The notes below the pieces were generated by a model. The model made no database searches, was not told the DNA's origin, and saw nothing but the letters and a program-made list of their open reading frames with translations. 64,000 bases of DNA from Tribonema minus. Its lineage: Eukaryota; Sar; Xanthophyceae; Tribonematales; Tribonemataceae. The stretch spans positions 372,001-436,000 of the forward strand of contig JAFCMP010000006.1 of NCBI GenBank assembly GCA_017506865.1, written 5' to 3'. How positions within the stretch are numbered: position 1 is the first letter of the stretch; the number at the start of each line of letters is the position of its first letter. The position numbers and the translations under genes were made by a program. Shown piece after piece: positions 11,690 to 22,079 of this stretch.

Positions 11690-12340
11690 GGCATGCTGCA
11701 TTGCCCATGCTTTGAACACGTCGTTTTTGGCTCGAAGACACGCCAGCTGACTGAGTCTCCTGGACCAATCGATTTCACCCTCCCATCTCCGCCATCTCAC
11801 AGTGACTGTCACTGTGGTGACATCAACCAGCCGCTTCCATCCGAGCAGGACGATACGCTTCCGTCCGACCAATGGTGCCCATGAGGAGGGCCTCATGGTT
11901 GGGTTCGGCATTGACTACGCTGACCCACTCTTCCTTTCCCAGGCTGGCGCTACACCTGCAGACGTGGCGTCGCCGGTCGAAGACCAGCCTGTCAGTGAGG
12001 GCCAGGGCGGTGCCGGAGCTCGTTGCCACGCCTCCAACCGCTGCGATACCTGACACAGACCTCGAGAGCCTTATCGGGGAAGTGTTCAGCAGCGATGAGG
12101 AAGACCGTTTGGCGCAGATTGCCCGGCACATCGACACCGCCAACTCTGCTGCCATGGTGCCCCCTGAGCAAGACAGCGGCGATGCTGCGCTTCTCCCGCC
12201 TCTGCCAGCGTTCGGCCCCCTCATCATCGACCCAGTGCCCTTGGCTGCCGACGAGGCCACTGATGCGGAGCTAGACCAAGGTCTCGACCTTTCAGCTGAT
12301 GACATTGCGCTGCAGCAGGTGAGTGAGGCCAGCTGAGCCT
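11690..12340 (+). pseudogene. Inverted, decayed copy of the acidic exon at 12425-12923
   Basis: The plus strand here repeats, at roughly 85-90% identity, the exon found on the minus strand at 12923-12425 plus about 90 bp of its upstream intron. Shared peptides include ELVATPPTAAIPDTDLE, LAQIARHIDTANSAAM and ADEATDAELDQGLDLSADDI. The reading frame is broken near 11876 (an in-frame TGA soon after a sequence matching DDTLPS), and no other exons accompany it. The donor after the exon is kept (GTGAGTGAGG). Read-through of both arms would give a long hairpin RNA. Confidence 0.8.
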
Positions 12341-12424
12341 CCTGAGGCGTTCTCAGTAACGACCGCTCAGGCATGATACACTCGGCATCGCAGCTGCAAC
12401 AAATGACCAGGTGGCCCCGCTCAC

Positions 12425-14181
12425 CAGCAGCGCAATGTCATCAGCGGAAAGGTCGAGACCTTGGTCTAGCTCCGCATCAGTGGCCTCGTCAGCAGCCAAG
12501 GGCACTGGATTGATGATGAGGGGGGCGGACGCTGGCAGAGGCGGCAGAAGCGCAGCATCGCCGCTCTTGTGCTCAGGAGCCACCATGGCAGCAGAGTTGG
12601 CGGTGTCGATGTGCCGGGCAATCTGCGCCAACAGGTCTTCCTCGTCACAGTGACTGCTGAACACTTCCTCAATGAGGTTCTCAAGGTCAGTGTCAGGTAT
12701 CGCAGCGGTCGGAGGCGTGGCAACAAGCTCCGCGGCGCCGCCCGGGCCCTCAGCCTGAGGCTGGTCTTCGACCGGCGACGCGACGTCTGCAGTTATAGCG
12801 CCAGCCTGAGAGAGGAAAAGTGGGTCAGCGTAGTCGATGCTGAACCCTGCCATGAGGCCCTCCTCGTCGTTGGACGGAAGCGTATCGTCGTTGGTGAGCA
12901 GGAGCCTCAGGTTGATGTTGGCACTGTGAGATGGTGGAGTCGGCGAGGGAGAGACAGATCGATTGGAATCAGCTGGCGTGTCTTCAAGTCAAAAGCATGT
13001 TCAAGGCGTGGCAATGCAGCATGTTTGACCACGTGCGCTTGCAGTGCACATAAACGCACATGTATGGCAAATGCTGCCATTGTGAGGCAAGACATCATAG
13101 CATGACATGGTGAGTATGGTCAAATGAAGTGGATGAATGACTATAGCATACTACGCGCCAGCGCTCAGCACTACATGCTTGTCGAGCAACTACTTTTGCA
13201 CAAAATTAGTTATGAACTGTTGTCACAGTGTGCATGTTCACCTGGCACCGCGTGCCGCTTCCGATGAGTGCGAGGAAGGGCGGTGAACAAGGTGCTGGGC
13301 CTCCTGGAAACCTTCCAAGAATGTCGTCACGTGGCGCTGAAGGATTGCAATCGCCCTCTTGGTGGCATCATTAGCCTGGACACCGTTCTGTGCGCGCATG
13401 AGAGCAGCAAGGCACATGTCAAAACCTCACAACAAACATGCAGCTGATGGTACACCTGAGCGACACATGTGTGCTCAATACCCACTGTATTGCTGCAGAA
13501 TGATGCGGCGAGCCCATGCAGTCAAATGCTGAGAGTATTGACGCACATTATCGCGTTGCGCCTCATCAAGGAACTGCCGGCAGTTGATGAAGTGTCAGCG
13601 CATCTGACATGCATTTCACGGCGCTGCTTGTGCGTGCACAAAATGGTAAAACCATCGCTCTTCGAGTGTGTATACCAGCGCAGTGCTCACCTGCACCATG
13701 TGCGAAAACGTGTTGGCGGCATTCAGGTGACCCACAGCGCGCCACACTTCCTCCCACGCCAGCTTGTCATACGCCTTCGGCACAACGATCTCAGCTGCAC
13801 TGCGGCAGCCTCCACCCCAAGAACGTTTCAAAGTGACTGGCACCCGCTAGCCCCCCCGCCACCAGCGACAATGGCTGCACCTCATGGAGGGCAGCATGCT
13901 GCGCTGCTGCTGCCGCCGCTGCTGGTACAGGCCCGTCGCCATCGTGGTGGCGCTTGGGCCGTCTCTGCCTTACTGCAGGTAGCAGTGGTGCTGCTGCCGC
14001 CGCTGCCGCCGCCGCCGCTGCCGGTACAGGCCCGTCATCGCCGTGGTGACGCTTGGGCCGTCTCTGCCTGACTGCAGGTAGCGGTGGTGCTGCCGGCGCC
14101 GCTGCCGCTGCCGCCGCCACGGATGCTGCCTTGAACGGCGCCACCAAGTGCTCGTACTCTATCGACTTGGCACGAATCCAC
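12425..14181 (-). CDS. Unrecognised protein with basic/alanine-rich and acidic segments
   Basis: Exons that agree in phase: 13799-13691, 13387-13242 and 12923-12425. An upstream exon starts at 14181 (acceptor GCGCAG), but its donor is not resolved. In order the product shows WIRAKSIEYEHLVAPFKAA, then alanine tracts with two copies of RQRRPKRHH (a possible nuclear signal), a helical part KAYDKLAWEEVWRAVGHLN, a helical part ATKRAIAILQRHVTTFLEGF, and about 165 residues rich in D, E, A and P. After 12425 there is either a donor (GTGAGC) or a read-through to a stop at 12353. The sequence beyond is the inverted copy of the last exon, so the natural 3' end may be lost. The exon layout resembles the gene at 22.1-24.3 kb. 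I do not recognise the family. 5' end unknown. Confidence 0.6.
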
Positions 14182-14270
14182 CTGCGCTCGAAAATGTATG
14201 GATAGGTCGTCAGTACAATGCGTTCATGACAATGCTGCTTGTTCAGTTCAGCGCTTGTACTGTACCCAGG

Positions 14271-15069
14271 TCAGTTGCCAGTTAAACTAAGCGTGGAGCC
14301 ACAAGTGGAGCCACAGATGTCGAAGCATCTCACAGACACTGCGGCAATGTCATGCAGAAGACCAACGTCAATTTCAAGCAACGCGTAGCAAGCGCACTGC
14401 AAGACATCAACGTTGACTCCGGGTGTGCGTGTGCAGCTGACATTCGCTGATACAAGCACTTTCAAGATCAGGCTGCGCACATGGAAGCGAAGAACGAGAT
14501 GCACTGAGACAGATCCACTCCGTGACAACTTACCCTTTGTTAGCTGCCACGTACACCCAGGCGCGGTCCCAACAGACCCGAGTGAGGCCAAGGCCCGGAA
14601 ATCGCCTGCACGGAGCGTCCCAAGTGATTGCGGGTGCGCAAGAGCGTAGCTGATGCGCTTTTTGATGATCCTACTTACAGCTGAAGAGAGCATGGGAGGA
14701 CACCAGGCCCTACGCCACACCGCGTTCGCCTAGATGGACAAGAATGAGAGCCTTTTGGCTCCCAATGTTTGTCCTCGCAGTCTTTAGAGTAACGGGCGGA
14801 CTTTGGTTGGCGTCCAGGCTCGTCCACTCATCAATGGGCCCCTGGTTGCTCGAGGCCAGAGCCAGAACGACGGATAATGGCGGGACCTGCGCGATATAGC
14901 CGCAGCTGTTTGGGAAGATGTCTAGCGCAGCTCTTAGGTGTTTCACTTGCGCCTGGGAGGAGTCGTGTCGTGTGCCCCCTCCAGGTTGACTACTATACTG
15001 TGCCCAACCAATGAGGCCGCAATGGAGAGCTGCCATTGCTATCTTTGCACGAACGCCACACCTGGGCAC
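14271..15069 (-). CDS. Unrecognised exon-like open frames
   Basis: Two minus-strand frames look coding by composition: about 14994-14712 (contains QAQVKHLRAALDIFPNS and PVTLKTARTNIGSQKALILV) and 14690-14535 (contains KKRISYALAHPQSLGTLRA and a GTAAGT donor after LTKG). The way they join was not resolved, and I recognise no family. They could be 5' exons of the gene at 12.4-14.2 kb or a separate gene. Confidence 0.35.
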
Positions 15070-16125
15070 AGGTCCAGCCGGTAAACATCATGTTTACAAA
15101 ACCCAAATCGATTTTTTTACCGATTCAGCGTTCGCAGCTCTGCACGATGTGCTATGTCGAGGCGACGGTCAACGACGCACATGAATGCTACTGTATGGAC
15201 CAATGGCGGGCAAGACGATAACAAACTTGGCACGAAAGCAGAGACCAACGACAAGTGAGAGATCATCGAGAGGGTGCCCTCACGCGACATGTGCATTCTG
15301 CAGTTGAACTTGGCTGCTGCGTATCTGTAATCAACCTTGCTTGGTCTTCTGGTTGCGGCAGCATGCAAAGCATCCCCTGATGCTGCTGTGTGCTGCTTCA
15401 CTGGTGAACCGGCAGGCGGCCGGCACTAGTTCTGCAGCCATGAAGTCAGTTATTGCTTCTGTTTAATGCTTGAATGTTGATGTCCAGTCCTCCCCCCTCC
15501 GCCATGTCCCCGCTTCCGTGACACTGGGCAGCTGCCCTGCTGGCATCAAGATATTTTGTCAACACAGCTGCGCATCCAAGGATTGTGTTGTGGCGCTTCC
15601 AGGTGCGACTCTTGGTCATGAACATTATGTCATGCTGCAAGCTTCTGATGCGCAAAATTGTGCATGCAGTTGCATTGCGTGATGAATTCAACAGTATGTA
15701 TGCATTCAAAGCGCCATTACACAGACATTCAGCAAAGTATGTAGCGCTACACAGACATGGTGCCACACATTAATGCCAGGTGATGATTTTGCAGGCAGCC
15801 AATACGACACAGGCGCTTGTCACGCTGCCATTAGTCTGCGTTGAACAGTAACTACGTACGCCAGCACACAGAGGAAGAATTGCCACACTCTCTACGTGAG
15901 GTCCGACTGTGCTGCAGTGCATCTGCACTGCCAACAAACGTCATAGCTATAGCGCCCTGCTTAATATACACAAGGCAGACGGTAGTAATGCCCTCAGGCT
16001 GTTGGATGCCGCATGCATTTTGGGACATACATGTGGTCAACGTTTGCATTATTTCAAGCTTGATGGGCCGCATACATCTATGCAGGGCTTGACGGCCGAT
16101 CGTTGAGGCCAATGTTCACTTTTTT
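15070..16125. other. No gene seen
   Basis: Roughly 1 kb with only short, unconvincing open frames on both strands and no family resemblance. Confidence 0.5.
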
Positions 16126-16129
16126 CTTG

Positions 16130-16329
16130 TCTCATTAGGCAACATAAGTTCAACTTCATCGGAGGCCCTGATTTGAACCTACTTTTTGCTGAAGTCATAG
16201 TTCGAGCCTGTTCTGTTTTGGCCAACCTCATGATATTGTCCATCACAGTCGCTTTCAGAGCGCGAATCACAGGCAGCTCGGAAAAGAACAGTACTAAACG
16301 CTGGAGCAGCGGCAGGTCATGGTTTGAGG
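16130..16329 (-). CDS. Unrecognised exon on the minus strand
   Basis: A clear acceptor (TTGACACAG, ending at 16330) opens a frame that begins SNHDLPLLQRLVLFF and continues ELPVIRALKATVMDNIMRLA. Codons look coding and helices are likely. A donor-like GTTCAA occurs near 16178; otherwise the frame stays open to about 16050. A serine/glycine-rich minus-strand frame at 16800-16560 could be the preceding exon, but I cannot prove the link. Function unknown. Confidence 0.4.
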
Positions 16330-17175
16330 CTGTGTCAAGAAAGAATGAGAGCAGGGCTCAGCTAGGGTTGGTGCTTCAGTAGTGCCAGATTAGGGTCAGG
16401 GCTTAGTACTGTTGTGCCGCACTTAAGGTGGTGTATGCTCTGCATTTTGGGCTGTTGATTCACCGCAAACCACACGCGCTTTGCTTGATTGCTCAGGACT
16501 GATGAGCTGCCGACACCCCTGGATTCGTTGATGGCTGGCACGGCTGCGCGTTCTATTCAATGCCTATGACCACATTGGCGGCCGCGCAATGTCGACAACA
16601 TCGCTGCTGTGGGCCGCGCTGCTGCCGGAAGCCCAGGCGAGCATTGACATGATTCTTGCTCTAGCCCTGACCCTGCCTCACCAGAATGCTCTTGAAGCAC
16701 TAAACTCTCCAGCCCACCACCGCCACTGCTGTGTGCCCCGCCGCTGATGCCGCTGCCCGAAGCACGGATCGGCCTGACTTGACGTGCGCATATACACACA
16801 CCATAGAGCGGATACTGAGTCACTTTTGTTGAGAGCTGCTGCATGTCGCGGTAGCATGTTTTGGTGGGTTATACATCCATAATCCACATTTAATTTGCGC
16901 CATTCGATATGTGAGTGCGTTCCACAAGAATCATCAAAGGTCATTCAATGTTGTGTTCATCCACTGCCGGCTGTCCGTGCTCTCATGGGGACAGCATATT
17001 GTGCCGTTGTCTCCCCTTCCTGACATCCGAATCTCAACTGGACCTTCCATGTGCTCAAGACGGACTTTGACATGATTTCATCAGTGACACAACACTGCTT
17101 GTTAACTTGAGAGCTGCTTCGAATTTGCTGGGAGCGCGCAACGCAACAGCTATCCCAAGCTGCTTTCGTGAGCAA

Positions 17176-17306
17176 GTGTGCGCCCAGGTGGTCAATGCGA
17201 CGCATTTCGACCTGTACGACAATCGTACAGGTCGAAATGCGTCGCATTGACCACCTGGACAATCGTACAGGTCGAAATGCGTCGCATTGACCACCTGGGC
17301 GCACAC
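17176..17306. repeat. Perfect foldback with a duplicated right arm
   Basis: The left arm (17176-17219) is the exact reverse complement of 17263-17306. Between them a second right-arm copy (17223-17262, 40 bp) sits only 3 bp from the left arm (loop CAA). The structure is therefore one left arm and two tandem right arms, able to form a 37-bp stem with a 3-nt loop or a 44-bp stem with a 43-nt loop. No coding frame or target duplication was recognised. Confidence 0.9.
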
Positions 17307-17309
17307 AAG

Positions 17310-18576
17310 TAACTGTGCGCTGAATTGAGCGCTGTGTCATCTTAGCAGGCGGCGCGACGCGCGCGGGCACCTGCTCGACTGCAGTGGCGACGCCTGTCAT
17401 CGAAGGGAGCGCTGACGCAATTATACGGCGCTGCCCGGGAGTCGTCTACTGCTACTTCAAGCGGCATCGTCTGCGTTCGCATGCGGCATGGGAGCCACCA
17501 AGCAGGTAGCATGTAGCACACAACTTCAATTTGAAGCCACAACCACATGCGAATTTTACAGGGCCTCTGTGGCGCAAGCTGTGCCTTGCATTGCCAACAG
17601 CTACTGGCGGCTGCCAGTGTACTTGCGTTCTCAGTCAATGGTGTGCAGCCAGTATTGGAATGCACTCTGAAGTGATGCACACATCTGCCAATGTGCGTCA
17701 GTCACATCAATTCGCTGTGCTTCATGACCTGTGATACATCAGTCAAGCCGGCATACAAAGAAGCAACGGATGACACCAGCTCATGACACTAGGATGGCGA
17801 AGTTGCCATGCCTCTCACCTTGTCATTTTCAGTAGGCGCGGTTAGGGTGGTTATGTAGTGGTCACCTACCTATGAAGTCTGACGAGGTATGTATATGCAG
17901 AGCGCTTGTGCGCCCTCAGGTTCTAGCAAAGTAACCGCCGTCAATTGCGACCATCACTCACGTTGAAACTGCTGGCCAGCGACTGTAACAAGATCATCAA
18001 GGCCACTGCCACAAACAGGGAGAGGGAGGCCATTAGCGGGCACCCAGTGCAGGCCACTGCAGCCGAAGGTGGGAATGCGGCTACATGGACATGCAGTAAT
18101 ATCGAGTCTACATGTGATGTGCTGAGAACTGATGCAGCATTATGAGGTGTGTGCCCATATTCTAACGACAATCACAGGATGAGTCGACTGCACATATGAC
18201 ACGCTCCAGGTCACGATATTAGTGGTGATGTTGTGTTTCAGAAGTTGATGGAACTTCATACATAGCATGGTCGCTTACCGCTGGCCAAGTCATCAGCTCA
18301 GCAGGATGCGACTCAGAAGCATTGCGTACCAGCTTGCACACGACAACTGTTACATACCAACAGTGCGCTAAGGATGCAGGCGTAGATTCTCAATTCTAAC
18401 CCTCAGCAGCAAGGTCTCCGTCCTTAATCCTCACTGCTCGGCATCTGTTGTCTACAGATGGCTAAATTACAGCAGAAGCTATCACAGCACAGACTTTGCA
18501 TCGCTTCAAGCTGATAGTCATGGGCATCCCTTTAAGCTGATGGCCATGTGCACTTTTTGTTCCCACCTCCGTCCAG
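17310..18576. other. Mostly empty; one weak membrane-like exon
   Basis: No gene is recognised. A minus-strand frame near 18044-17962 encodes a hydrophobic stretch MASLSLFVAVALMILLQSLA followed by a good donor (GTGAGTGATGG), but the same DNA also reads open in another frame and I find no partner exons. Confidence 0.35.
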
Positions 18577-18692
18577 AGAGCAACACGGTGTCCCACGATC
18601 ACAAGGGAGGCAACTGCGAGTGTGTTCGCCGCCATGCGCGACATCGACTATGCGCTGGAGGAAGCGCAGGGGGCGTTTCGCATCATCAACAG
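18577..18692 (+). CDS. Unrecognised exon on the plus strand
   Basis: A pyrimidine-rich acceptor (CCTCCGTCCAG) and a GTACTG donor bracket 38 codons ending FAAMRDIDYALEEAQGAFRI, with strong G/C third-position bias. The opposite strand is also open, but its bias is weaker. No partner exons were found. Confidence 0.35.
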
Positions 18693-18699
18693 GTACTGT

Positions 18700-20680
18700 A
18701 GGCGCGATGAGAACAGCTAGATTGGAAAGTGGGGTTGGGGTCAAGGGGTTACCTGAAACTTAACCTGGTCACCCTCGCATCTAGGGTTGATGTTAGGGTT
18801 AAAATCAGGGTAATAATCAACGCTACGCTAGTCCTAACTTCAAGTGTAGTTGACAGGCTTTCACTCTATGTGCGGCAAAGGTTGAAAGGGTCAGGACAGT
18901 AGGATTAGATGGAAGGCTTAGGGTTGCATTCAGGCGATTGTGTGACTCATATCATAATCAACTTGGTTGCCTGAGTGCTGTGAAATGGTTGGGTGTGTTC
19001 ACTCATGGCCTGCGTAACGGAATACACATGTTGACCTTAACCCTGTTCGCAAGTATATATATATACCTCTATATACTTCAAATTGAAAAAACTTCAAATC
19101 TGCCAATAAACACGGTGCACGCAATAGTTGAACATCACATATGTAGCTCCCACTTCGCACATCAGCTGCAACAGTCGTTGATGATAAGTTTCCTGTGCGC
19201 ACGTGAGCTCTTGCATGCGTGCGCCGACAGCTCAAAAGTAGGTTCTAGCCATTTGAAATGACAGATGTCATAGCCCTTGAATTTGGTGAGATGCAGTGCT
19301 TCACAGTTGAAGTTGAACTACTCCAAGTTATGTACGTCCGTACACATATTGTGGCTCACGGATGGTGCTGTTGCCACTCATAGCTTGCATCCTTCCGCCA
19401 CCCGCTCAAGGGATGCTGCTATCACCCGTAGTAAGTAGTGTGCATGGTGACAGCCAGCTGTGATGACTGATAAGGTATATTTACACGCCCATGTGCTCTT
19501 TTGACAGGGCACCTACAGCATACAGATGCTCGACAGCAGCACATGCGGTGCACAAGGCAGCCAGGTGCTGCAGCAGCAGCCACATTGGACCATGATGGGA
19601 GTAGGGGAATGCAGGGGGGCAGTGTTTTCTGTGCTGGTTGAGCTGCCAAAAAAACAAAAAACATGGAGGCAATGCGGCGTGCGTGGTACCTGGGGAGTGC
19701 TTTAGGAAGGGCATGTTTATGTGTCTGATGTGAGTACACTGGGATGGGGGGGGGGGAGGGGGTGGTGCAGATAGTACTTCAAGATTTTAGAAGTATCATG
19801 TTTCTACAATTGATGTGCATACATACGCAGATGCAGGACAAACTTGAAGACGCACTATGTAGATGCATGTTCAGCACATTTTCAAGTACGTGCAGCAAAT
19901 CAGCAGTCAAGAGACCAGCAATGGCATCACACCAATGCACTTTAGAAGATGTATGTTGGCGTTCATCATACCAGTACACTTTTCAAAAGTATACATCCGC
20001 GTTCATGGCATTCATGGCGTGTCTGCAAGCGTGCATGCGTGCACCTGCCTGGATGCGTGCGCACGTTCTCATACTTCTATATACTTGTCATTGCCCATGT
20101 GCATACACTGCACGCCTCTGCGGCCATGCCGCCTTGTACATGGTCTCCACTGCTTCACCTGCATGCACGGATCGGCCTCATGCTGCATGTCGTGCGTGCA
20201 ACAATCGCAAGGGAGTAAAACAGTTGGGCGAGAAAATGTAGCCAAGTGTCAAGGCATGTAGAGGAAGTTTAAGTAGGCTTTACCACATACTTCGAAGTAT
20301 GGACTATGATATGGTATGCGTCAAACTGTACGCCAACACCTTGAATGCCGGCTGTGCTGCAGGCCCCAGTTGCCCTCATGTGCACTTCCAGGCAGACATC
20401 AGTGTATTTGCAGTTCGTGGTAATGTATGTAGGGCTTTGTTTTTAAAAACGTAGTACCCGTGCAATAAGATGGTGCGTCTCACAATCCACCACCGGTGCG
20501 GCTGCCCGCTTCGCTCAACATAGAGGCAGTTGGTCACTATCAAGCCTTGCCTGCGGACCAGTCACCACACCCGCAGGCTCTCAAGCACACTTCAGCAGCA
20601 GATTTTCATGCAACAAGTAAACGCCGCCACAGTGGAAGGTGTCGTTTAGTGTTGCTGTAAGGCAGGTCAGGGTTCAAATA
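18700..20680. other. No gene seen
   Basis: Low-information DNA with scattered TTAGGG-like words near 18780-18930, an AT-rich patch at 19053-19100 and a poly-G run at 19745-19758. The open frames at 19744-20261 overlap each other in all three frames without codon bias or splice sites, so I do not call them. Confidence 0.5.
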
Positions 20681-20686
20681 CAGTAC

Positions 20687-20888
20687 CTGAGCAACAACGC
20701 TTGCCGGCACGCATCATGCCGTCGTTCACTCGCCTCAGCACAGGCCAAGACCAGTCATGGCGCGAATTCATGAGCCATTTGCATTGAGAATACGCCAGTG
20801 AACGCAAACTTTCCCTTGCCCTCTTCAAGGTTGCAATGATGTTAATGTCGCGCAGATCACGCGCATCAGCGTGCTGAGGAACCTGAGC
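20687..20888 (-). CDS. Unrecognised exon on the minus strand
   Basis: A good acceptor (GGCACAG) and donor (GTACTG) frame 67 codons plus one base. The peptide starts AQVPQHADARDLRDINIIA and contains WLMNSRHDWSWPVLRRVN. It looks coding, but I do not recognise it. A second minus-strand stretch at about 21560-21300 (contains LHHLGEHTIAGLLREFALN) may belong to the same gene. Confidence 0.4.
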
Positions 20889-22079
20889 CTGTGCCATGAC
20901 AGCAACCAGTCACACACACGCGCTTGTGTGTAGCAAAGGAAGTGATACTTCAAAGTGTTGGGTAAGCACAACCTCCACCTGGATATACCAGCGCAAGACT
21001 GAGTCAGCCATGCACAAGATCTCGAACAAACTGCAACGTCAAGTGCAAAACTGCTAACAACCAACACTCATTGCAACATGCACTACACATTGAAGAATTC
21101 ACTGTTATACTAACAACACAAACCGTAACATAGATAGTCCAAGTGCATGCAGGCTGCAACTATTGCAAAAAAAATATTGAAATGGCAATACAGCGAGCCA
21201 AGGCACCAGAGCACAAGCAACGCCACAAGCACCGACAGGACAAGAGCAGCAGGTACTGCGCACAAGAAAGACACAGCAAGCAGCAAGCTTGATTGTTGTT
21301 ATAAACACATGCGTTTATCAAGCCAGCAATGAGCAAGCTTGAAGCCGACAGAGCGGCAGGTGATGAGCGCGGCCACACATTCGAGTTCCAGACGGTCGTT
21401 CAGCGCAAATTCTCTCAAGAGCCCCGCAATTGTATGCTCGCCCAAATGGTGCAAGGACGGCGGCGGGCGTTCACAGTCGTCTCCCAAAAAGCTCCAACTG
21501 CCACTCTGCACTGAGGCTCTGCTCTCCGTATGAGGCGGAGTCACTCTTGCACAATGTGCACGAGCGAGCGAGCTGAAGGCATCGCAATTGAGCCTGGTGA
21601 CGTGGGCAGTTGGAGTGGGTACTACGTACACGGCTCAGAAGCTTACCACAAACCAATGCTGCTACACATGCGCCAAAACCAAAGCAACGCTTCTGAGCTC
21701 TCTCGCTGTGACACTGCGCAATGTACAGCGCGCCACTTGCACTAATTTACACTCCCAAACACGGCCAAACACGGTTCCTGGATCACACACGGGGTATATG
21801 GCAGATATCTCTGCTGGTCGCACCACGCTTTCTATGACACATTGGGAGGGAGGACGGGGTGGCGGGACCTATAGGCCTGGCCACGGTGGCGCACACAAGG
21901 ACGAGAACGGGACGGAAGCGTGTATGGACGCCTTATGCATGGAGGTGCAGCTGGCGACACCGGCGGAAAGCGCGAGCGTCGCGGCAGCAGTGCTCTGGTC
22001 GATGCCGCCGACGTTACGAGGATACGATGGCGGCGGCGGCGGCTGGCGCTGGCGCTGCGCGACGGTGGTGGCGGCGCCT

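Noticed and set aside
19744..20261. Three overlapping plus-strand frames
   Set aside because: All three frames are open over the same DNA with no third-position bias and no splice sites.
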